A stretch of DNA of 64,000 bases from Eublepharis macularius (taxonomy: Eukaryota > Chordata > Lepidosauria > Squamata > Eublepharidae), in the NCBI RefSeq assembly GCF_028583425.1, contig NC_072791.1, positions 191,928,311-191,992,310 on the forward strand. The letters run 5' to 3'. Under the pieces are notes generated by a model. It was not told the origin of the DNA, ran no database searches, and was given only the letters and a program-made list of their open reading frames with translations. Position numbers and translations under genes: made by a program. This document shows, piece after piece, positions 23,381 through 36,545 of the stretch; the first letter of the stretch is position 1, and the number at the start of each line of letters is the position of its first letter.

Positions 23381-23530
23381 GGCTGATTCCGCACACGTGG
23401 GATAATACACTTTCAATGCACTTTATCAATCGTTTGAGGTGGATTTTTTGTTCCGCACACAAAAAAATCTGTTCCAAATGATCTATAAAAAGGATTGGAA
23501 GTGCATTATCCAACGTGTGCAGAATCACTC
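23381..23530 (+). mobile_element. Palindromic MITE with GATTCCGCACACGT ends
   Basis: The left end GGCTGATTCCGCACACGTGG pairs with the inverse of the right end (ACGTGTGCAGAATCACTC). A GTTCCGCACAC motif sits in the middle, and both arms carry TGCACTTT/AGTGCATT. Arm identity is high but not perfect. No target duplication could be fixed and no coding capacity is present. Confidence 0.6.
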
Positions 23531-25184
23531 AAAATTCCAAATACTTTTCTTCAAAAAGGCCATTCCTGCCATCAAAACTGAAGCTCTCTGATTATACTGT
23601 GCTGAAATCTTTGCTAATCTAACCATGGACAGTGGACTCTATTTAAATTCTGCAAGTACATGACAAAAGAAGTTTCTTAACCTGGCATTGTCCAAGGAGA
23701 TAGAACCATGCATCCAGAATTAAATCTGGAGTAGTAACGTACATTTCTTTCAGATGTCTGCCAGATGAATCTTGAATTATGGGGCTGAGATCTCTTATAC
23801 TTGGAGCACAATGTTAGAGTAAAAATCATTTACTGCCCTTGTGGTCTCTAACTGCACAGAATTCAAAGTGATATTTTAACAAACACAAATTGTGAATTAA
23901 AATGATTGTAAACATCTCTGCATGTTCAGAAGAAAAATCCCTAACTTACAAGAAACCCTTCACAACTATTAAAAATTATACAAGTTGTCTTTTAAGAATT
24001 TGTCTCTGGCTTATAATGCTCTGTATGTTTCCACCTATGCTTTATTTCAGTATAACTTCATCTCAATATATTTTAATTTAATTCATCTCTGTTAATTAAC
24101 TATATCTTTTTCAAAACTTTAAAGTAACATAAACTATCAGAGTATAACCAGAGGGCAAGTAACATTGTGCAACTTATGATACAACAGACGTTCTGTAAAT
24201 TAAGAAAAGTAAAATGACACACAAAATTTGAACATAGATTTTTGATTGATTCTTGCACTATAAACATTAAATTATCTCTTATTTGTGTGTTCATGTATCT
24301 GGGCACACCTATCCACCCAACAGATGGTCAGCGCTGTCAGCTTTAGAGGCGTATAGAGACTGAATCCTCTCCAAACAGGTGATTAACACTCTAAATCTTT
24401 TCTTCCACTTTTTGATCCCAGTCTTTTATTTAGTATATAGGAAGGAAAACCATGTCAACAAGGGGCTGCTCAGCTCCATTTTAAAAATCACCCGATAGAA
24501 AGACACCCATTCTTTTCCTTGATTGATTTTCTAGAGCCCAAATAAGTTAGCTTATGAGACTATCAGCTCCACTCAGATGCTGTGACTATAGAATTTATAA
24601 TATGGATATTGGAGAACCATCACCATAAGGTGTGGGAGTCAGTTTTAGCAGAAGAAAATATTTCCATTTGTTTTGGAGAGGGAGTGGAAAAGAGCATTTT
24701 CCATGTAAATTCTGTAAATCTGTTCAATGATGATAAATTACTCGTCGGGGCGACAAGATCACCAAAAAAGCAGTTTGAGATGTATGAATTTAGAAAAAAG
24801 TAGGCAAAAAGTAGTTGCTGCTGCCATCTGGTAAGTAAAATAGAGAGGTCAAGTACATTTATGGACTGGAAAGAAATAGATGAGAAAAATCACATAACAG
24901 ATCCCACTCCATCTAAAGCTGCCACGTTCGTTGGCATGCTACAAAAGTCTATTATTTATTTTCGCTGTTATTGTTGTATATAACTATAGCTAAGACTGAA
25001 GAGGGAATCCGCTCACATATCCAAAGTGTAGGTAAAGTTGTTAAGCAGTGCAAGTTACTAAGAATGTAAAACAGAATGCTACGTTACAGGCAAATGCATG
25101 TTATAGGCAAATGCATGTAATCGAAAGCCGGCTGTTTTTAAAACTTGAAGTGCTGAACCATAAAATGAGCCTATATTGATACAG
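23531..25184. other. AT-rich intergenic sequence
   Basis: No gene is recognised. The longest frame on + (24582-24803) has no domain or exon signals. A duplicated CAGGCAAATGCATGT segment lies at about 25087-25118. Confidence 0.5.
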
Positions 25185-25320
25185 TAGAAAAGAGCAAGAG
25201 TACAGTAGCACCTATAAGATTAACATTTGTGGTAGGGTATGAGCTTTTGTGAATCACAGAAGTGAGCTGTGACTCACAAAAGCTCATACCTTACCACAAA
25301 TGTTGTTAGTCTTGCACTGT
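25185..25320. repeat. Hairpin repeat, arms of about 31 bp
   Basis: AACATTTGTGGTAGGGTATG...TTTTGTGA is followed by TCACAAAAGCTCATACC...CAAATGTT, nearly perfect inverse arms around ATCACAGAAGTGAGCTGTGAC. It belongs to the same reptile repeat family as 20286-20400 and 25575-25690. Confidence 0.65.
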
Positions 25321-25459
25321 GTTAATATTTGTAAATGCAATGTATTATATTGGGTTGTTGTTGGATTATTGTTACAGTTCTAAATTTGAATTAAAAAAAA
25401 AGATTTTGTCCAAAAAAAAAAAAGTTGTTAGTCTTATAGGAGAGGTGGGTCTTATAGGA

Positions 25460-25870
25460 GACGTAATCTTTGCCTTGGTATTTGTGGTGGTTCTTCCTCT
25501 TCTTGTCACAACATCTTTTGTCTCATGATTTTTAGAATGTAGGCCTACAGGGCAAGGGACTACTTATCCGAGATCTGAAGAAGTGAGCTGTGACTCACGC
25601 AAGCTCATACCCTACCACAAATGCTACTGGACTCTTGCTCTTTTCTACTGCTACAGACAGTCTAACACGGCTACCCATCTTGATACAAACAGTTATATGA
25701 TCATTGTTCTCATTGTTGGTTAAAATTCTCTTCAATGTACTAAGGCTCAGTCCAAAAATAAAATAAGTAATCCCTTGCCCTGCAGGTCCACATTCTAAAA
25801 ACCATGAGACAAAAGATGTTGTGACAAGAAGAGGAAGAACCACTACAGACACCCAGGCAAAGATTACCTC
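25460..25870. repeat. Inverted repeat with arms of about 100 bp
   Basis: The left arm at about 25460-25560 (GTGGTTCTTCCTCTTCTTGT core, then ACAACATCTTTTGTCTCATG) returns inverted at about 25766-25868, with roughly nine in ten bases matching by eye. The loop of about 205 bp holds half of the reptile repeat seen at 25185. The whole could fold into a long stem. Confidence 0.7.
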
Positions 25871-26779
25871 TCCCTCCCCCGCCCCTCCCTCCACACTATC
25901 CCATCATATAAACTCATTCCAAACATTTCAGGGAATCAAACTACATGACACCATGGTGGACCTGAGATGACCAGGTCCCCCAGAATTTTGTCCTCCTAGT
26001 TCCATTCCCTCCTTCCTAGTTCCATTACCCCCCCCTTCCTACCACCCTGGAAGACCTAGGAAAAGGTTGTGTGCATGTGTGTATGTGTGTGTTCACATTC
26101 ACCAAGATGAGACTAAAGAATGGATTAACATGTTACATGTGGTTCTATTTTTCTCAGCTGAATGGAAAGGGGATACTTACCTCTTTCAACTTGCTTTTAC
26201 TTCAACAGAAAAAATGTACACACGCTTGTATTTATTCCCCAGAAAGGGGAGAAAGAGTTAAATAACCTGTTCCAACTGATCTCTCGCTTTAAATCACAGT
26301 CCCCCACAGGTGAATTTTGTTTTTTTTTTAAAGTCCAGGAAAAAATAATCACCAAATAACACATAACACGTAGATCTGCCTGTAGGGAAAGCAAAAAATG
26401 AGTGAAAGTAACATCCTATGCAATAGGTAACCTATGAGAAAGAAAAGATTGAAAGAATATCATCAGGAAGAAAATGGGAGGGAAAAGATGAGTTTTTAAC
26501 ATTTCTTTAAACTGGACAACAAGAAAGCCAGCTGAATATTTAAGGAAGAGTTTCATCTGGGACGGAAGGTACACAGAGAAGAAACTGCATAGGGAAGAAG
26601 GTGTTTAATAAGATTAGTGCTCGATAAACGGAGGAACCAACTGTGGGGCAGATCAGAAGACTCATAAGAATTGACAGGACCATAAAAAGACCTAAAGCTT
26701 AAAAGTATTTTAAATGTAATATGAAACTATAGAGAAAACCAGGGGAAAACACCATACAGAGGTGCAAGAAGACTCAGGG
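25870..26779. other. Intergenic sequence without recognised genes
   Basis: A C run lies at about 26027-26035, a short TG tract at about 26071-26092 and a T run at about 26321-26330. No exon is recognised. Confidence 0.5.
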
Positions 26780-26970
26780 AGTGGGCCATGGGTCAGTGAC
26801 AGATCCTCTGCTTTGCAGGTAGAAGGTCCCAGGTTCAATCTCCGGTTAAAAGGGCCAGGGATGTTGGTGGTGTGGAAGACCTCAACCAGAGCCAACCTAC
26901 CAGCCAGAGGACTGAGTACTGACCTGGGTAGACCAAGGGTCTGTCTCGGTAGAAGACTGCATCATGTGGC
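26780..26970 (+). repeat. tRNA-derived SINE, full-length but diverged
   Basis: The head GTGGGCCATGGGTCAGTGAC...GGTTCAATCTCCGG keeps tRNA-like A and B box spacing (pol III promoter remnants). It is followed by the family body with AACCAGAG and AGACCAAGGGTCTGT. A 3' part of the same family is at about 62395-62545. Confidence 0.65.
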
Positions 26971-28889
26971 ACAGCATGGGAGGGGGGTCTGTGTTTGGAT
27001 CCCCAAACATATAATTTAACTGCAAAAGCTTCTCCATCTTAACATTGAAAGAAGGATCTCCTCTGAATCTGTAAAAATGCCCAGCCAAAAAGTGCCTGTT
27101 AACCTCTTAGGTTTATAAAGGAGCAACATGCCTTTCCAAAGCACTCCCAGGGAGATGGGAGTTGAACGGGCAAGATGTTCCTGACCATCAGTTTTCTGGC
27201 AAAGTATCCATGCAATCCTATGCAGTATTAATCTGGTCTAATTCTGCATAGGTCATTGATCTGCCTTGGTTTCTGCAGGGCTTGCGCAGGGCAGCTTCAT
27301 GGCGGATTGTGCCTCGTATATATTTAGGAATGTAAAAAGTGTAGCTCAGCGAGTCTGAAGAGGGAAGAGAAACATTGAGAAGCAGTTTATGGCAAATGCC
27401 AGATGAGTGCAGAGAAAATGCCATATGTTGTATGATGCTCATAGTGCTTTAGTCTGCTAAGTTCAATTTTTAATAGGCATTTCTCTATTGCTCACACCTA
27501 TCTTGAATTTTAGATTTTTCTCCCCTGCTGTGCCATTGTCCATGTGAGTACAGATTATTTAAAGACGCAGAATTTAAGCTCTTGATTTAATTTGCAAAAG
27601 CAGTGAAAATTGCACCCTGGTCTCTTTCCCTCCTCATAAATACTACAACTTCAAGTGCCATTGGTTGCTGTTTGGAGCATAAAACAAAAACAGTTAACAC
27701 ATAGAACCCACCCCATGTGGAAACCATTTTATGATGTCCAGCTCAGACTTAAGACTGGGTCTCTGTGCCACCACAAGATTATAAATTTTCTTTGTTCATT
27801 TGTATAATGAGCACACTTGGTCCTAGAACATGCTTCCTGAGCATCTTCACTCAGTATGAGATGCATTTTTTAAAAATTAGCTGTTTCACAATGCAATCCT
27901 AAGGTGGGGTGAGCACTCAGAGGGCCATTTAGGCCATATGCCGGCATATCTCCAAGTACACTGGTGGAAGTTGAAGTTGCGCCTGTGGCACTGCTATACC
28001 AGTCCCAGCCGCCAGCATAGCCATGCCATGGCCACCTATAAGCAGGACACCAGTTTAAGGCCCTGTGCCAGCATTGGAAGGGGCAAACCCTGAGGCATGG
28101 CTGGAGTGTGTTGGCTTCCTAAGCTGCTCCAGCCTAGGATTGCTTCCCAATACCAGCAGTTACTTACATCTGCAGAAAACATGGTGTAGCCTACAGGCCC
28201 CCATGCAATGGGAAAGACCAAGTTTTCCTCCACAGATGCAGCCCCACCCAAAAGCCCTGGGGGAGCACAGGATGCCAACTATAGTTGCAACAAATCACTC
28301 CCTCCTTCCCTGCAACCAATCACTGCACTATGTAAAGCCTCAGCACCCCACAGATCAGAATGGGGCTCTGTCGTAGAACTCTCTGCTGTGCAGATTTAGA
28401 ACATGCAGCATTGTACTTTGGTGCTTGGAGAAGCACAGAGCAGGCATTTAGCACTACTGGAGGAGCACTGAGAATTAACACCCAAAGGGGAGAGCAAAGC
28501 ACAGACTGTGTGGCTAACATGTCTCATTTCAGAACCCTGGCAAGTTCCCCATTTCTAAAGACACAAGCCAAAGGGGCAACTATCACTGACAGGCAGGCAG
28601 GGGCAAGAATCCAGTGACTCTGGTCTGGAGGCCTCACTTGCTTCCCCTATTCCCCTCACACAAGGTTGGGTGCTGTCCCCCCAATGGCAGCTCCCACAAC
28701 TGAGGCCAGGAATGTATTTATGTGGGAGCAGCCTAGGCTAGCCGCTCCTGGCATTATGTCCCATGTCATACAATGGGGCATACATCAGAGGAAGTGTCTA
28801 TGGGAGAGCTGTATACAGGGGCAGGACTGGGCTGTTAACATATTCTCTTCATAACTGGGGTGTTCTACAACTCTGTCCCTGTTTGTGAC
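26971..28889. other. Intergenic sequence without recognised genes
   Basis: GC content is slightly higher at 28000-28750, with several short frames on both strands. None has domain content or consistent splice sites. Confidence 0.45.
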
Positions 28890-29130
28890 TAGAGATGGGC
28901 ACGAACAGGAAAAAAAATGAACATGATGTTCGTTGTCCATTGCCATCCACGAAGAGGGATTCACAAACATCGACGAACATGACCTGTTCACGAACATGTT
29001 TGTGGTTGGATGTTCATGGGGGCCACTCTCCCTCCCCCCCTCTCTCTCTCAAATGCCAGCAACAGCTCTCTCCCACTCCACTGTCCGTTTGCTGAAACTG
29101 AAAGCCAGAGCTGGGAGCATGGGTGGGAAT
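28890..29130 (+). mobile_element. hAT element copy 2, right-truncated
   Basis: The left end TAGAGATGGGCACGAACAGG and the GAACATGACCTGTTCACGAACATG motif match the element at 16210. Similarity runs through CTCTCTCAAATGCCAGCAAC to CCAGAGCTGGGAGC and then stops, with no right terminus. It lacks the 115-bp tandem block, so the tandem arose in copy 1 or was lost here. Confidence 0.75.
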
Positions 29131-32100
29131 CTTTATCATGACAAAAGGGCTAGTTAGCTATTCATACATACATAGCTGCAGAATGAGGGCCATAATAAAG
29201 GTAATTCTTTAATTTACTACTAACCAATATTTCTTCTGCCACATTCCTTGGCCTCACCTTGGAAATACTTCTGTTTGCATAAGCATTAACACAGTCCTGC
29301 TGATTTCAGTGTTCCTTTGACAGCAATATCTGAGCTAAATAATTTGTTTAAGCTCATCTAATAAACACAGTTCTAACATACCAACCAAAGCAACAGAACG
29401 TCAAGTTCTGGAATGGTATACAGTAAAATTTTCTCAGCATTAGAAAACCTTGAAGTATTGTTGTACTTTACAGCCAGACTATACTTTCCTTCAGTTATGT
29501 TCTTAGCAATATTTAAAAACATCATTTTAGAGTAACAAAAATCTACCACATAATTCAATGTTTGATACTATGAAGGCAGCAAAATAATATAGAGTGATCC
29601 AAAAGAAAATATCACACAATACTTCTACATAGTAGGTCATCCATAAAGGCTGAAGTGTTTGTTTGTTTGTTTGTTATGAGAATATTAAGAACTAGAAAAG
29701 ATTTCAAGAAGAAATTTTTAAAAAGAATTTAGAGAAAGTATGATGATTATCAGAATGTGCCTACAGTTCAGATGACTACAGGTGTTTATTATATATTCAT
29801 TCTATGATACCAGACAATATCCTACTGTACCTATTTTGTCTGCAGTAGACGATTGGTTTGAATTGGTTGAGTTGTGGGTCAATATATTCAGTTGCTCCAT
29901 CTTCCCCTCAAACATCTTCAATTATTACTTGTTTAGCACAAGCCAATCGTATATCGCTACATCTGTATCAGCAAAAAATGATCAGCATTTCCCTTCCAAA
30001 CCAGGGCTATAAATCAGTTTCAAACTGTTGTTTGAAATCTGCTTTGAAAGATGAGTCTAAATTAGGTGTGCCCCTCCTACTTGCAATCTGAATGGGGGTG
30101 TGTGTGGAGGGTGCTGGTCCTTCTTTTTCATGCATATATGAAATTGCTATGTTTTGATCCTACTTGGCCCCACTGAGTCCCCATCGCTTCCGTTTTAAAC
30201 CAGAAGTAACATCAGCAAAAGGCCTCTGGAACATGTGTGCCATTTTTGTGGGTGCCTCACACTGCCCTCACACAGGTCAGGTGAGGGGGGTGGCGGGCAG
30301 CAGATGGGGGTGGGGGATATCCCACCCTGACCAGGAGCTGGCAACCCTAGCATAAACTACAGTTTATGCTGATTCAGATATCAGGCTTGCCTTGAATCTC
30401 ATGAATGGGAATTCAGTCCAAAAAGTGTAACTTCTCCCGCTTCTACCTCTCACTGTCCAAAACACCACCTGAACTTCTGTTCCTGAGATAACCCCTCCCA
30501 GAATATCAAGGTGGGGAGGAATTGGGGGTCTGCAGCAGGAATCAACTAATATCACCCCCACCTTCTATATACAGAAATCCTTCATGGGATCCGAATCTAT
30601 ATTTTGTTTTTAAAAAGAAATTCCAGAGTCAATCAGAGTGCATAAGGGAAGGAAGGCGAGGGGAGGGGGGCGAGGGAAGCATGTGGGCCTGAGGTGCAGC
30701 CAAGAAATGCCACACCATAGTTTGGAGTTAGGTAACACGGCTAAACCGGTGGTTTGAATGCTTCCTTGCTGAGGAAATCTTTTAAAAATGTTTTTAAATG
30801 TTTGTTATTTTAGTGCTGGGGTTTTAATTGTTTTAATGTGGTGTTAGCCACCCAGGGAACCTGTTTTCTGATTGAGACACAGGATAAAAATGTATGAACG
30901 GATTGTTGTCTGACAAACAAATATGTGAATGGCTATCTTACTGTAAGACAACAATTTTCCATCAGGCCACATTTTCTACCTTCAATAGTTCCAACAAGAC
31001 ATTGTAGTAATTGGACGTTAGCAGAAACATGCTAAACTAGGTGGACCGATATTTGAACTTGTAAAACCGGCTTTTCAAAAGCAATGGAATAGCATCGTGG
31101 TTTTAAAGTGCCAAATACTCACCCATAGCCCACTAATATTTAATCATAAAATAAAGTACTTATGATTTAAATTTAACAGCATTATTAAAATAGGCATCTA
31201 TTTTATATTATATGCAGGCATGTGTCATTATTTGAATGAGTAGTGGTCTGATTCCTTTAAATTGGGAGAAAGGGGGCAAAGAAATCTGTATATTTAGGTA
31301 TCTTACCTAAGTTGGTAGCTGAGCTTGGCACTATATATAGCTCACAATTTGTTCTGCTGATGGGCAAAGTCCATCCATATGGACATTAATACTTAAATCC
31401 ATTGGGCTGCTTCTGAAATTTATGCAAACATAAAAAACCTAAATTTGATATTATGAGCAATCAGGGAACACCATCTGTAATGTTCTACTCTAAGTGCACT
31501 ATAAAAATCATTGAAAATTAAAACTTTCTATACTGTCTTTAAGCATTCAAAAATATACAGTAAACCCAGATGTCTATATGTTTAATGAATCATGCAATTA
31601 CAGTCCCCGCCTAAGATTTTAAAAAACAGCATAGAAATTGAGACTATGAAAATGCAGCATTTTGAACAGATGTCACAAAACACCTTTTGAATCTGACGGC
31701 ACTTCTTATCTTAGCAGTGCTTTTATACTCCTGTGAACTTTAATTTACTATTTTAAAAAATGGCTTTGATGTCACTATTACTAAGCAGATACAGATTCAT
31801 CAAAAGAAATGTGTGTGTTTTCGACCTCTTCAGGATTAAAAGTAGAAAATGGGGGCTAAGAATGCTGGGGATACTGAATATTCCTGTCGATTAAGGTAAA
31901 TGTTAGGCAAAGATATAGGGGTAATTTTAAAAGGAATAAGCTCACTTTTCTGTTTCTTTACCAGATCTTTTAAAAAGCAGGACCTTTCCACCCAAATTTT
32001 GAAACTGCCCTGTGTAGCTAATCGAGGGATCTTCCAATTCCCCATTGCTGAATGGGTGGACCCTTTCCACAATACTTTCCCCTGCCTTCTTCCCCAGGAC

Positions 32101-32690
32101 TTCTATTCTTCAGAAGTCATTGACTCATTGTTAGCTAAGCTTTCCCACTGCCTAATGTTCACTGTTTTGCTTGCCACTACACATGTTAACAACAGCCAGA
32201 GGCTGCAAAAAAAATAGTTCTTATAATAATTATACCAGGATCACCCACTACCAAGCTGGCGTATGGGGGAGAGCAAACACAGCTATGGATGTAGCTCTAT
32301 CACAAAAACTTATATTTATCTGAAATGCCTGTTTGTTCTAATTAAGCTTTTCTTAAAATAGGCAGGTCTGTGTTACAAGACCAATTTGATTTAACACATG
32401 ATTTTATATATCTTGGCAGTATGGTGCTTTTAAAAGATGATCCTCTGTTCGAGTCTCAAGATGGCTGAGCGAACAACTAAGGACAAGTCGACATGAAGGA
32501 AAACAGGCGAATTGTGTTGTTTCATGCCAGTGCAGTTTGCTATAGGTTTCTGTGTAGGCACAACATGGCAATACCAACAATGAACAAAATGGTTCCCTAG
32601 CCCACTAAGGCTCATTTGCCATTGCCATTAGCACATGAGAATATGGTTAGGGAAGCCACTTATTCACTGGGGCAAGAAGTCTCTGGTCCC
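29131..32690. other. Intergenic sequence without recognised genes
   Basis: It contains a (GTTT)n tract at about 29659-29676 and a possible old repeat ending in GGAGCTGGCAACCCTAG at about 30150-30353. A T/A-rich stretch lies at 31080-31830. No exon is recognised. Confidence 0.45.
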
Positions 32691-32960
32691 CACCTCTTAC
32701 TGCCTGTCACTGCTCCTTCATCACTTCCAAGGAAAAGCCTGAAATTATGTCACTCCGCTCTAGGAAACACTGGAAATTCTTTGGTAATTCTTAGGGTCCT
32801 AGAGTTATTCTATATTAAATTCATAGAGTTTCTGGCAGTTCCTAGAGTGGAGTTATGTCACTTCTGGATTCTCCTCAGAAGTGATGTAACACTGTTCATC
32901 AACAGCACCCTCCAAATCCCCCTTCCCCTCCAGGTTACTACCATGGGCTGGTAGTCCTAA
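32680..32960. repeat. Old interspersed repeat (ACTTCTGG / GAAGTGATGTAAC type)
   Basis: The core motifs TTATGTCACTTCTGGATTCTC and AGAAGTGATGTAACACTG, with CATAGAGTTTCTGGCAGTTCC, recur in diverged form at about 39110-39490, 46990-47170 and 56930-57120. The class is not assigned. Confidence 0.45.
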
Positions 32961-33044
32961 ATGTGGTCCTTACAGCTCTCCAGATGAACTACTACCACTG
33001 ATTTCTCCCCTATTATTCCAGTGTCTTTAATAGAAATACTTGGG

Positions 33045-33285
33045 GAGATCCAGTGTGGTATAGTGATTAGAGTGTTGGACTAAGATCCCGGAGACCCAAG
33101 TTCAAATCCCCACTCTGCCATGGAAGCTTGCTGGGTGACCTTGGGCCAATTGTATTCTCTCAGCCTAACCTACCTCATAAGATTTTGTGATAAAAAAACT
33201 AAGGAGATGAGAATAATGTAATTTGCTTTTGATCCCCATTGGAGAGAGGCAGGGTATAATTGAAATAAATAAATGAAATAATAAA
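33045..33285 (+). repeat. tRNA-derived lizard SINE, full length
   Basis: The head GTGGTATAGTGATTAGAGTG...GTTCAAATCCCCACTCTGCC carries A- and B-box-like sequences. The body contains GGGTGACCTTGGGCCAATTG and AGCCTAACCTACCTCA, and the tail GGCAGGGTATAATTG then AAATAAATAAATG. This is the commonest SINE type in the window. Confidence 0.8.
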
Positions 33286-35500
33286 TCTCCAGCTATGTCC
33301 TTACTGCTGTGGGAAGTAAATACTGGAAACCAAAACTAGGATCAGACATGAAGAGGGTCACTGGAGTTTTTCCTTCCATAAGAAGATGAGAGGTTTGATG
33401 TGGAGAAACAAAGTCAAGGAAGGAGGTGGACAAGATCAAGCATTCAAACTGGGGTCAGGTGTGGCTGAGATAAATGGGCCTGACAAGACTATCAGGAAGA
33501 GGCTTAGCAAAATGTAGACCTTACAAAGAGGCTGAGAAGATCCCAGCACACCCTATGCACTGCAACACCAGTCAACAGCCACTGTAACACTGACCCTGCT
33601 TAAGAAAGTCCTGAGTTCTGCTTTAAGCAGTCTCCCACCACGGTTCTATTGATGCCTAAGAATATTCATTTGTTTGTTTGTTTACTTATTTACGTTAATC
33701 ATAGTCTGCCTTTTTCACTGAGACTCAAGGCAGATTACAGTGTGCAAAAGAGTCTCTCTACATGAGATTTCTGACATGTGTTCTTCACATGTCGAGCGAT
33801 GCAATGTTAGCTGGGAAGCATAGTTTTAAAAGACAGAGCCAACGAAGATCGCTCTAAAGGGGACAGATTCTCTCACAGCCCTTCACTGCCTCTGGCGTGC
33901 TGGACTGTCTCTCATTCCTGCTACCCTCACTCTTTAAAACTTTGAATTAACCAAGAAATTACTGAATCAGAAAAACTGGGCCACCTACAGACCAGGAAGC
34001 AGCCTCAACATACGCAGGAGATTCTCAAGCATGCACAAAAATGTGATTTGAATGGGAAGGGGGAAAAAACATTAAAATGGCCATACTAGGACAGTAAATA
34101 CTCCAAAATGGAGCAAATTTTAGAATACCTGAACATCCATTAAATAGGAGGATGAGGAGAAATAAGCTTTCTTAAAAACCTAAGAGCCTAGACATGTAGG
34201 GGGTGCGAATGGGATTTGTATAAAAGAAGAAGCAAAGAAGAGGACATAAAACCAAATTAAGCTTCTCTGAGCCTCATGAAAAGGGCCAGTTAATTATACT
34301 GAACACTAATCATATTTTGTTTGTTGTGTCTGTTTCTCAATATCCCACAAAGAGCTTCATTAAAAATCTTAATTAAAAAATACCACACTGAAGGATTCAT
34401 TGTAATTGTTTGTGGCACTATAACAGGCATACCTCTTCCCTAACCACTAAAGTGGGCCTAAACAACTATGAATCACCAAGCTGAATTCAACTCATCAGCC
34501 ATGCATTTTTCCTCAAAATAGAGACACAGAAGAAAATAGGAAGTTTTTTGACCCCTGGTGGGCTTCCATATACGGCTAGCTAAAGAACTACATTCAGCCC
34601 TATAAACAATTTATTGCAAGTTTTTTTCCCATTTACAACTGAAGTTTTTATCCATAATCCTGATCATGTCCAGAACAAACTCAACAGAACAAATGTTCTT
34701 TATTCCTTCCCCCCCCAGACCACCTCCTTGTTCATGCTTATTAACTTATTTATAACATTGGTACCTCATTTTTCAGCCAGTTCTGGAAACCATAGTGGCT
34801 TTACAAACAGCTTAAAACAATGGAAACTAAACCAAAATATAGACAAAAAGGATGTGACAAACCCAAACCATTCTGGCTTGTGATGGTGCTGGAGGACAAA
34901 ATGGACAGAAGTCCTCACAGATTCAAGACAGATGGATATTGCCTCCTCCAGATGTGATTAATGAGCAACCAGTGCCAACAGTTAACAGTGGGTAGAAGCC
35001 TACAGAGCAACCTCAACACTGCTGGAGAATGGAGGAGGAGAGGACTTTGCATCAGGCTGGCAATGGGAGTTTTCTTCCTCCCACACACACATTGGCTCTT
35101 TTCTGCTGGCAACCGAAGTAGGCAGGGAGAAGAAACTTTAGCCTGTCCCACCAGCTGTTTCTACCCAGCAGAGCTTCTATTGGCCCTCTTAGGAAACCTA
35201 AATTCAAACAAGGCAGCCAACAGCAAGGTGGGAGGCTAAAGTTCCTTCACCCTGCCTGCTTTGGTTGCAAGCAGAAAAGAGCCATTTGGGTTCTCCTTCA
35301 TTTTTTAAACAGCTATTTACTTTTTAACTGCTGTGTGGCTGTGGTAACCGAGGTTTGGTTTGCGGGTCTTGGACTCAACTCTTTAAAAACCTGCACATCT
35401 AGAGGGACTCTCAGATGACTTTCATCTCCCTTTCCCTTCAGAAAAGAAACTCTTTTTTCCCTCAGAAATTTCTCAGATGCTGCCTACAGCTCCCTCACAG
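33286..35500. other. Intergenic sequence, partial LINE/SINE-like pieces
   Basis: The stretch at about 33660-33910 (TTGTTTGTTTACTTATTTAC, then TCTGCCTTTTTCACTGAGAC) resembles an old LINE 3' end. No gene is recognised. Confidence 0.4.
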
Positions 35501-35502
35501 GT

Positions 35503-35660
35503 AGGGCTGCCAACTCCAGCTTGGGAAATTCCTGGAGATTTCAGGGCAGAGCCTGTGGAGGGGAGGAAGGGAACTTGGCAGGAATGTGATGCCCTAAATT
35601 TGCCCTCCAAAGCTGCCATTTACTCCAAGGAAATTGATCTCTGTAGTCTAAAGATCTGAC
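35503..35660 (+). repeat. GCTGCCAACTCCAG-type interspersed repeat, copy 1
   Basis: It starts GGGCTGCCAACTCCAGCTTG, continues with TTCCTGGAGATTTCAGGGC, and carries AGCTGCCATTT and AATTGATCTCTGTAGTCT. Related copies lie at 58144-58453 and 59098-59298. A 5S-derived SINE begins directly after it. Confidence 0.6.
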
Positions 35661-35845
35661 TTGGATGGCCCAAGCTAGCCAGATCTCAGAAGCTAAGCAG
35701 CATCAGCCCCGGTAAGTACTTGGATGGGAGATTACTAAGGATGTCCAGGGTCACTATGCAGTGAAGACAATGATAAACCACCTATTTTTATCTCTTGCTT
35801 GGGGTTGCCATACACTGGCTGTGACTCGACAGCACTTTGCAGATA
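35661..35845 (+). repeat. 5S-rRNA-derived SINE (SINE3 class)
   Basis: CAGATCTCAGAAGCTAAGCA, then GTAAGTACTTGGATGGGAGA, match the internal control region of 5S rRNA, so the SINE head comes from 5S rRNA and not tRNA. The body ends GGTTGCCATACACTGGCTGTGACTCGACAGCA, typical of this reptile SINE. It is diverged and not a functional 5S gene. Confidence 0.75.
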
Positions 35846-36545
35846 TAGTCTGGAGTTCAGTTGTAATTCTTTGAGAACTCCAGGCCTCACTTGGAAGTTG
35901 GTAACCCAACTCACATGAACAAAATGCCTCTTTCCCCTCCCCACAACATCTCCAATAAAGAGCCAAGCCCTTAAGGTTAAATACAAATCAGTATTTTCAT
36001 TGTGGTATTTTTTTTCTAGCCATATGGTACATTTCAATTTGAGCTTGTGGGATAATGCCTGTTGTCTCATGTTGCCTCATCTATCCATTCCCTTGACCCT
36101 CTATAGCACACACTCTTATACCAGAGGCACTGTTTAGATGGCAAAGAACAAGGCTGAAAATAGGTTACACGTTTTTCAGGAAACTGACAAATTAAATTAA
36201 AATTTTGCTCCACCTTAGCATATACATGTGTGTTTCAGTCTACAGATTGGTTCTGCTATTTGAAGGGCTCCTTGGTTAGGCAGCCAAGACATTTGTGGAC
36301 ATGTAATGCATTTAAAGCAGCAATGTGCTTATACAGTCAATCACATTCATTCCAGATGTGAAAGGGCTATTACCTTTTCAAAGCAGAGGACAGGAGGGAG
36401 AAAGAGAGACGAGGAGGGAGAGAATGTATCTATCCACTTCAGTCAGTCGAAGTATAGCTGCTGTAATGATGTACAGTACACTGTTTCTTTAATTAGAAGA
36501 GATAGCAAAGCATTTATTTGTTTACTACATTTTTAAATCACACTC
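35846..36545. other. Intergenic sequence without recognised genes
   Basis: No exon or repeat family is recognised with confidence. Confidence 0.45.

Noticed and set aside
33055-33125. tRNA gene
   Set aside because: The tRNA-like head belongs to a dispersed SINE with a family body and tail. No cloverleaf could be sustained.
35672-35752. Functional 5S rRNA gene
   Set aside because: Only the internal region matches, with many changes, and it is fused to a SINE body.
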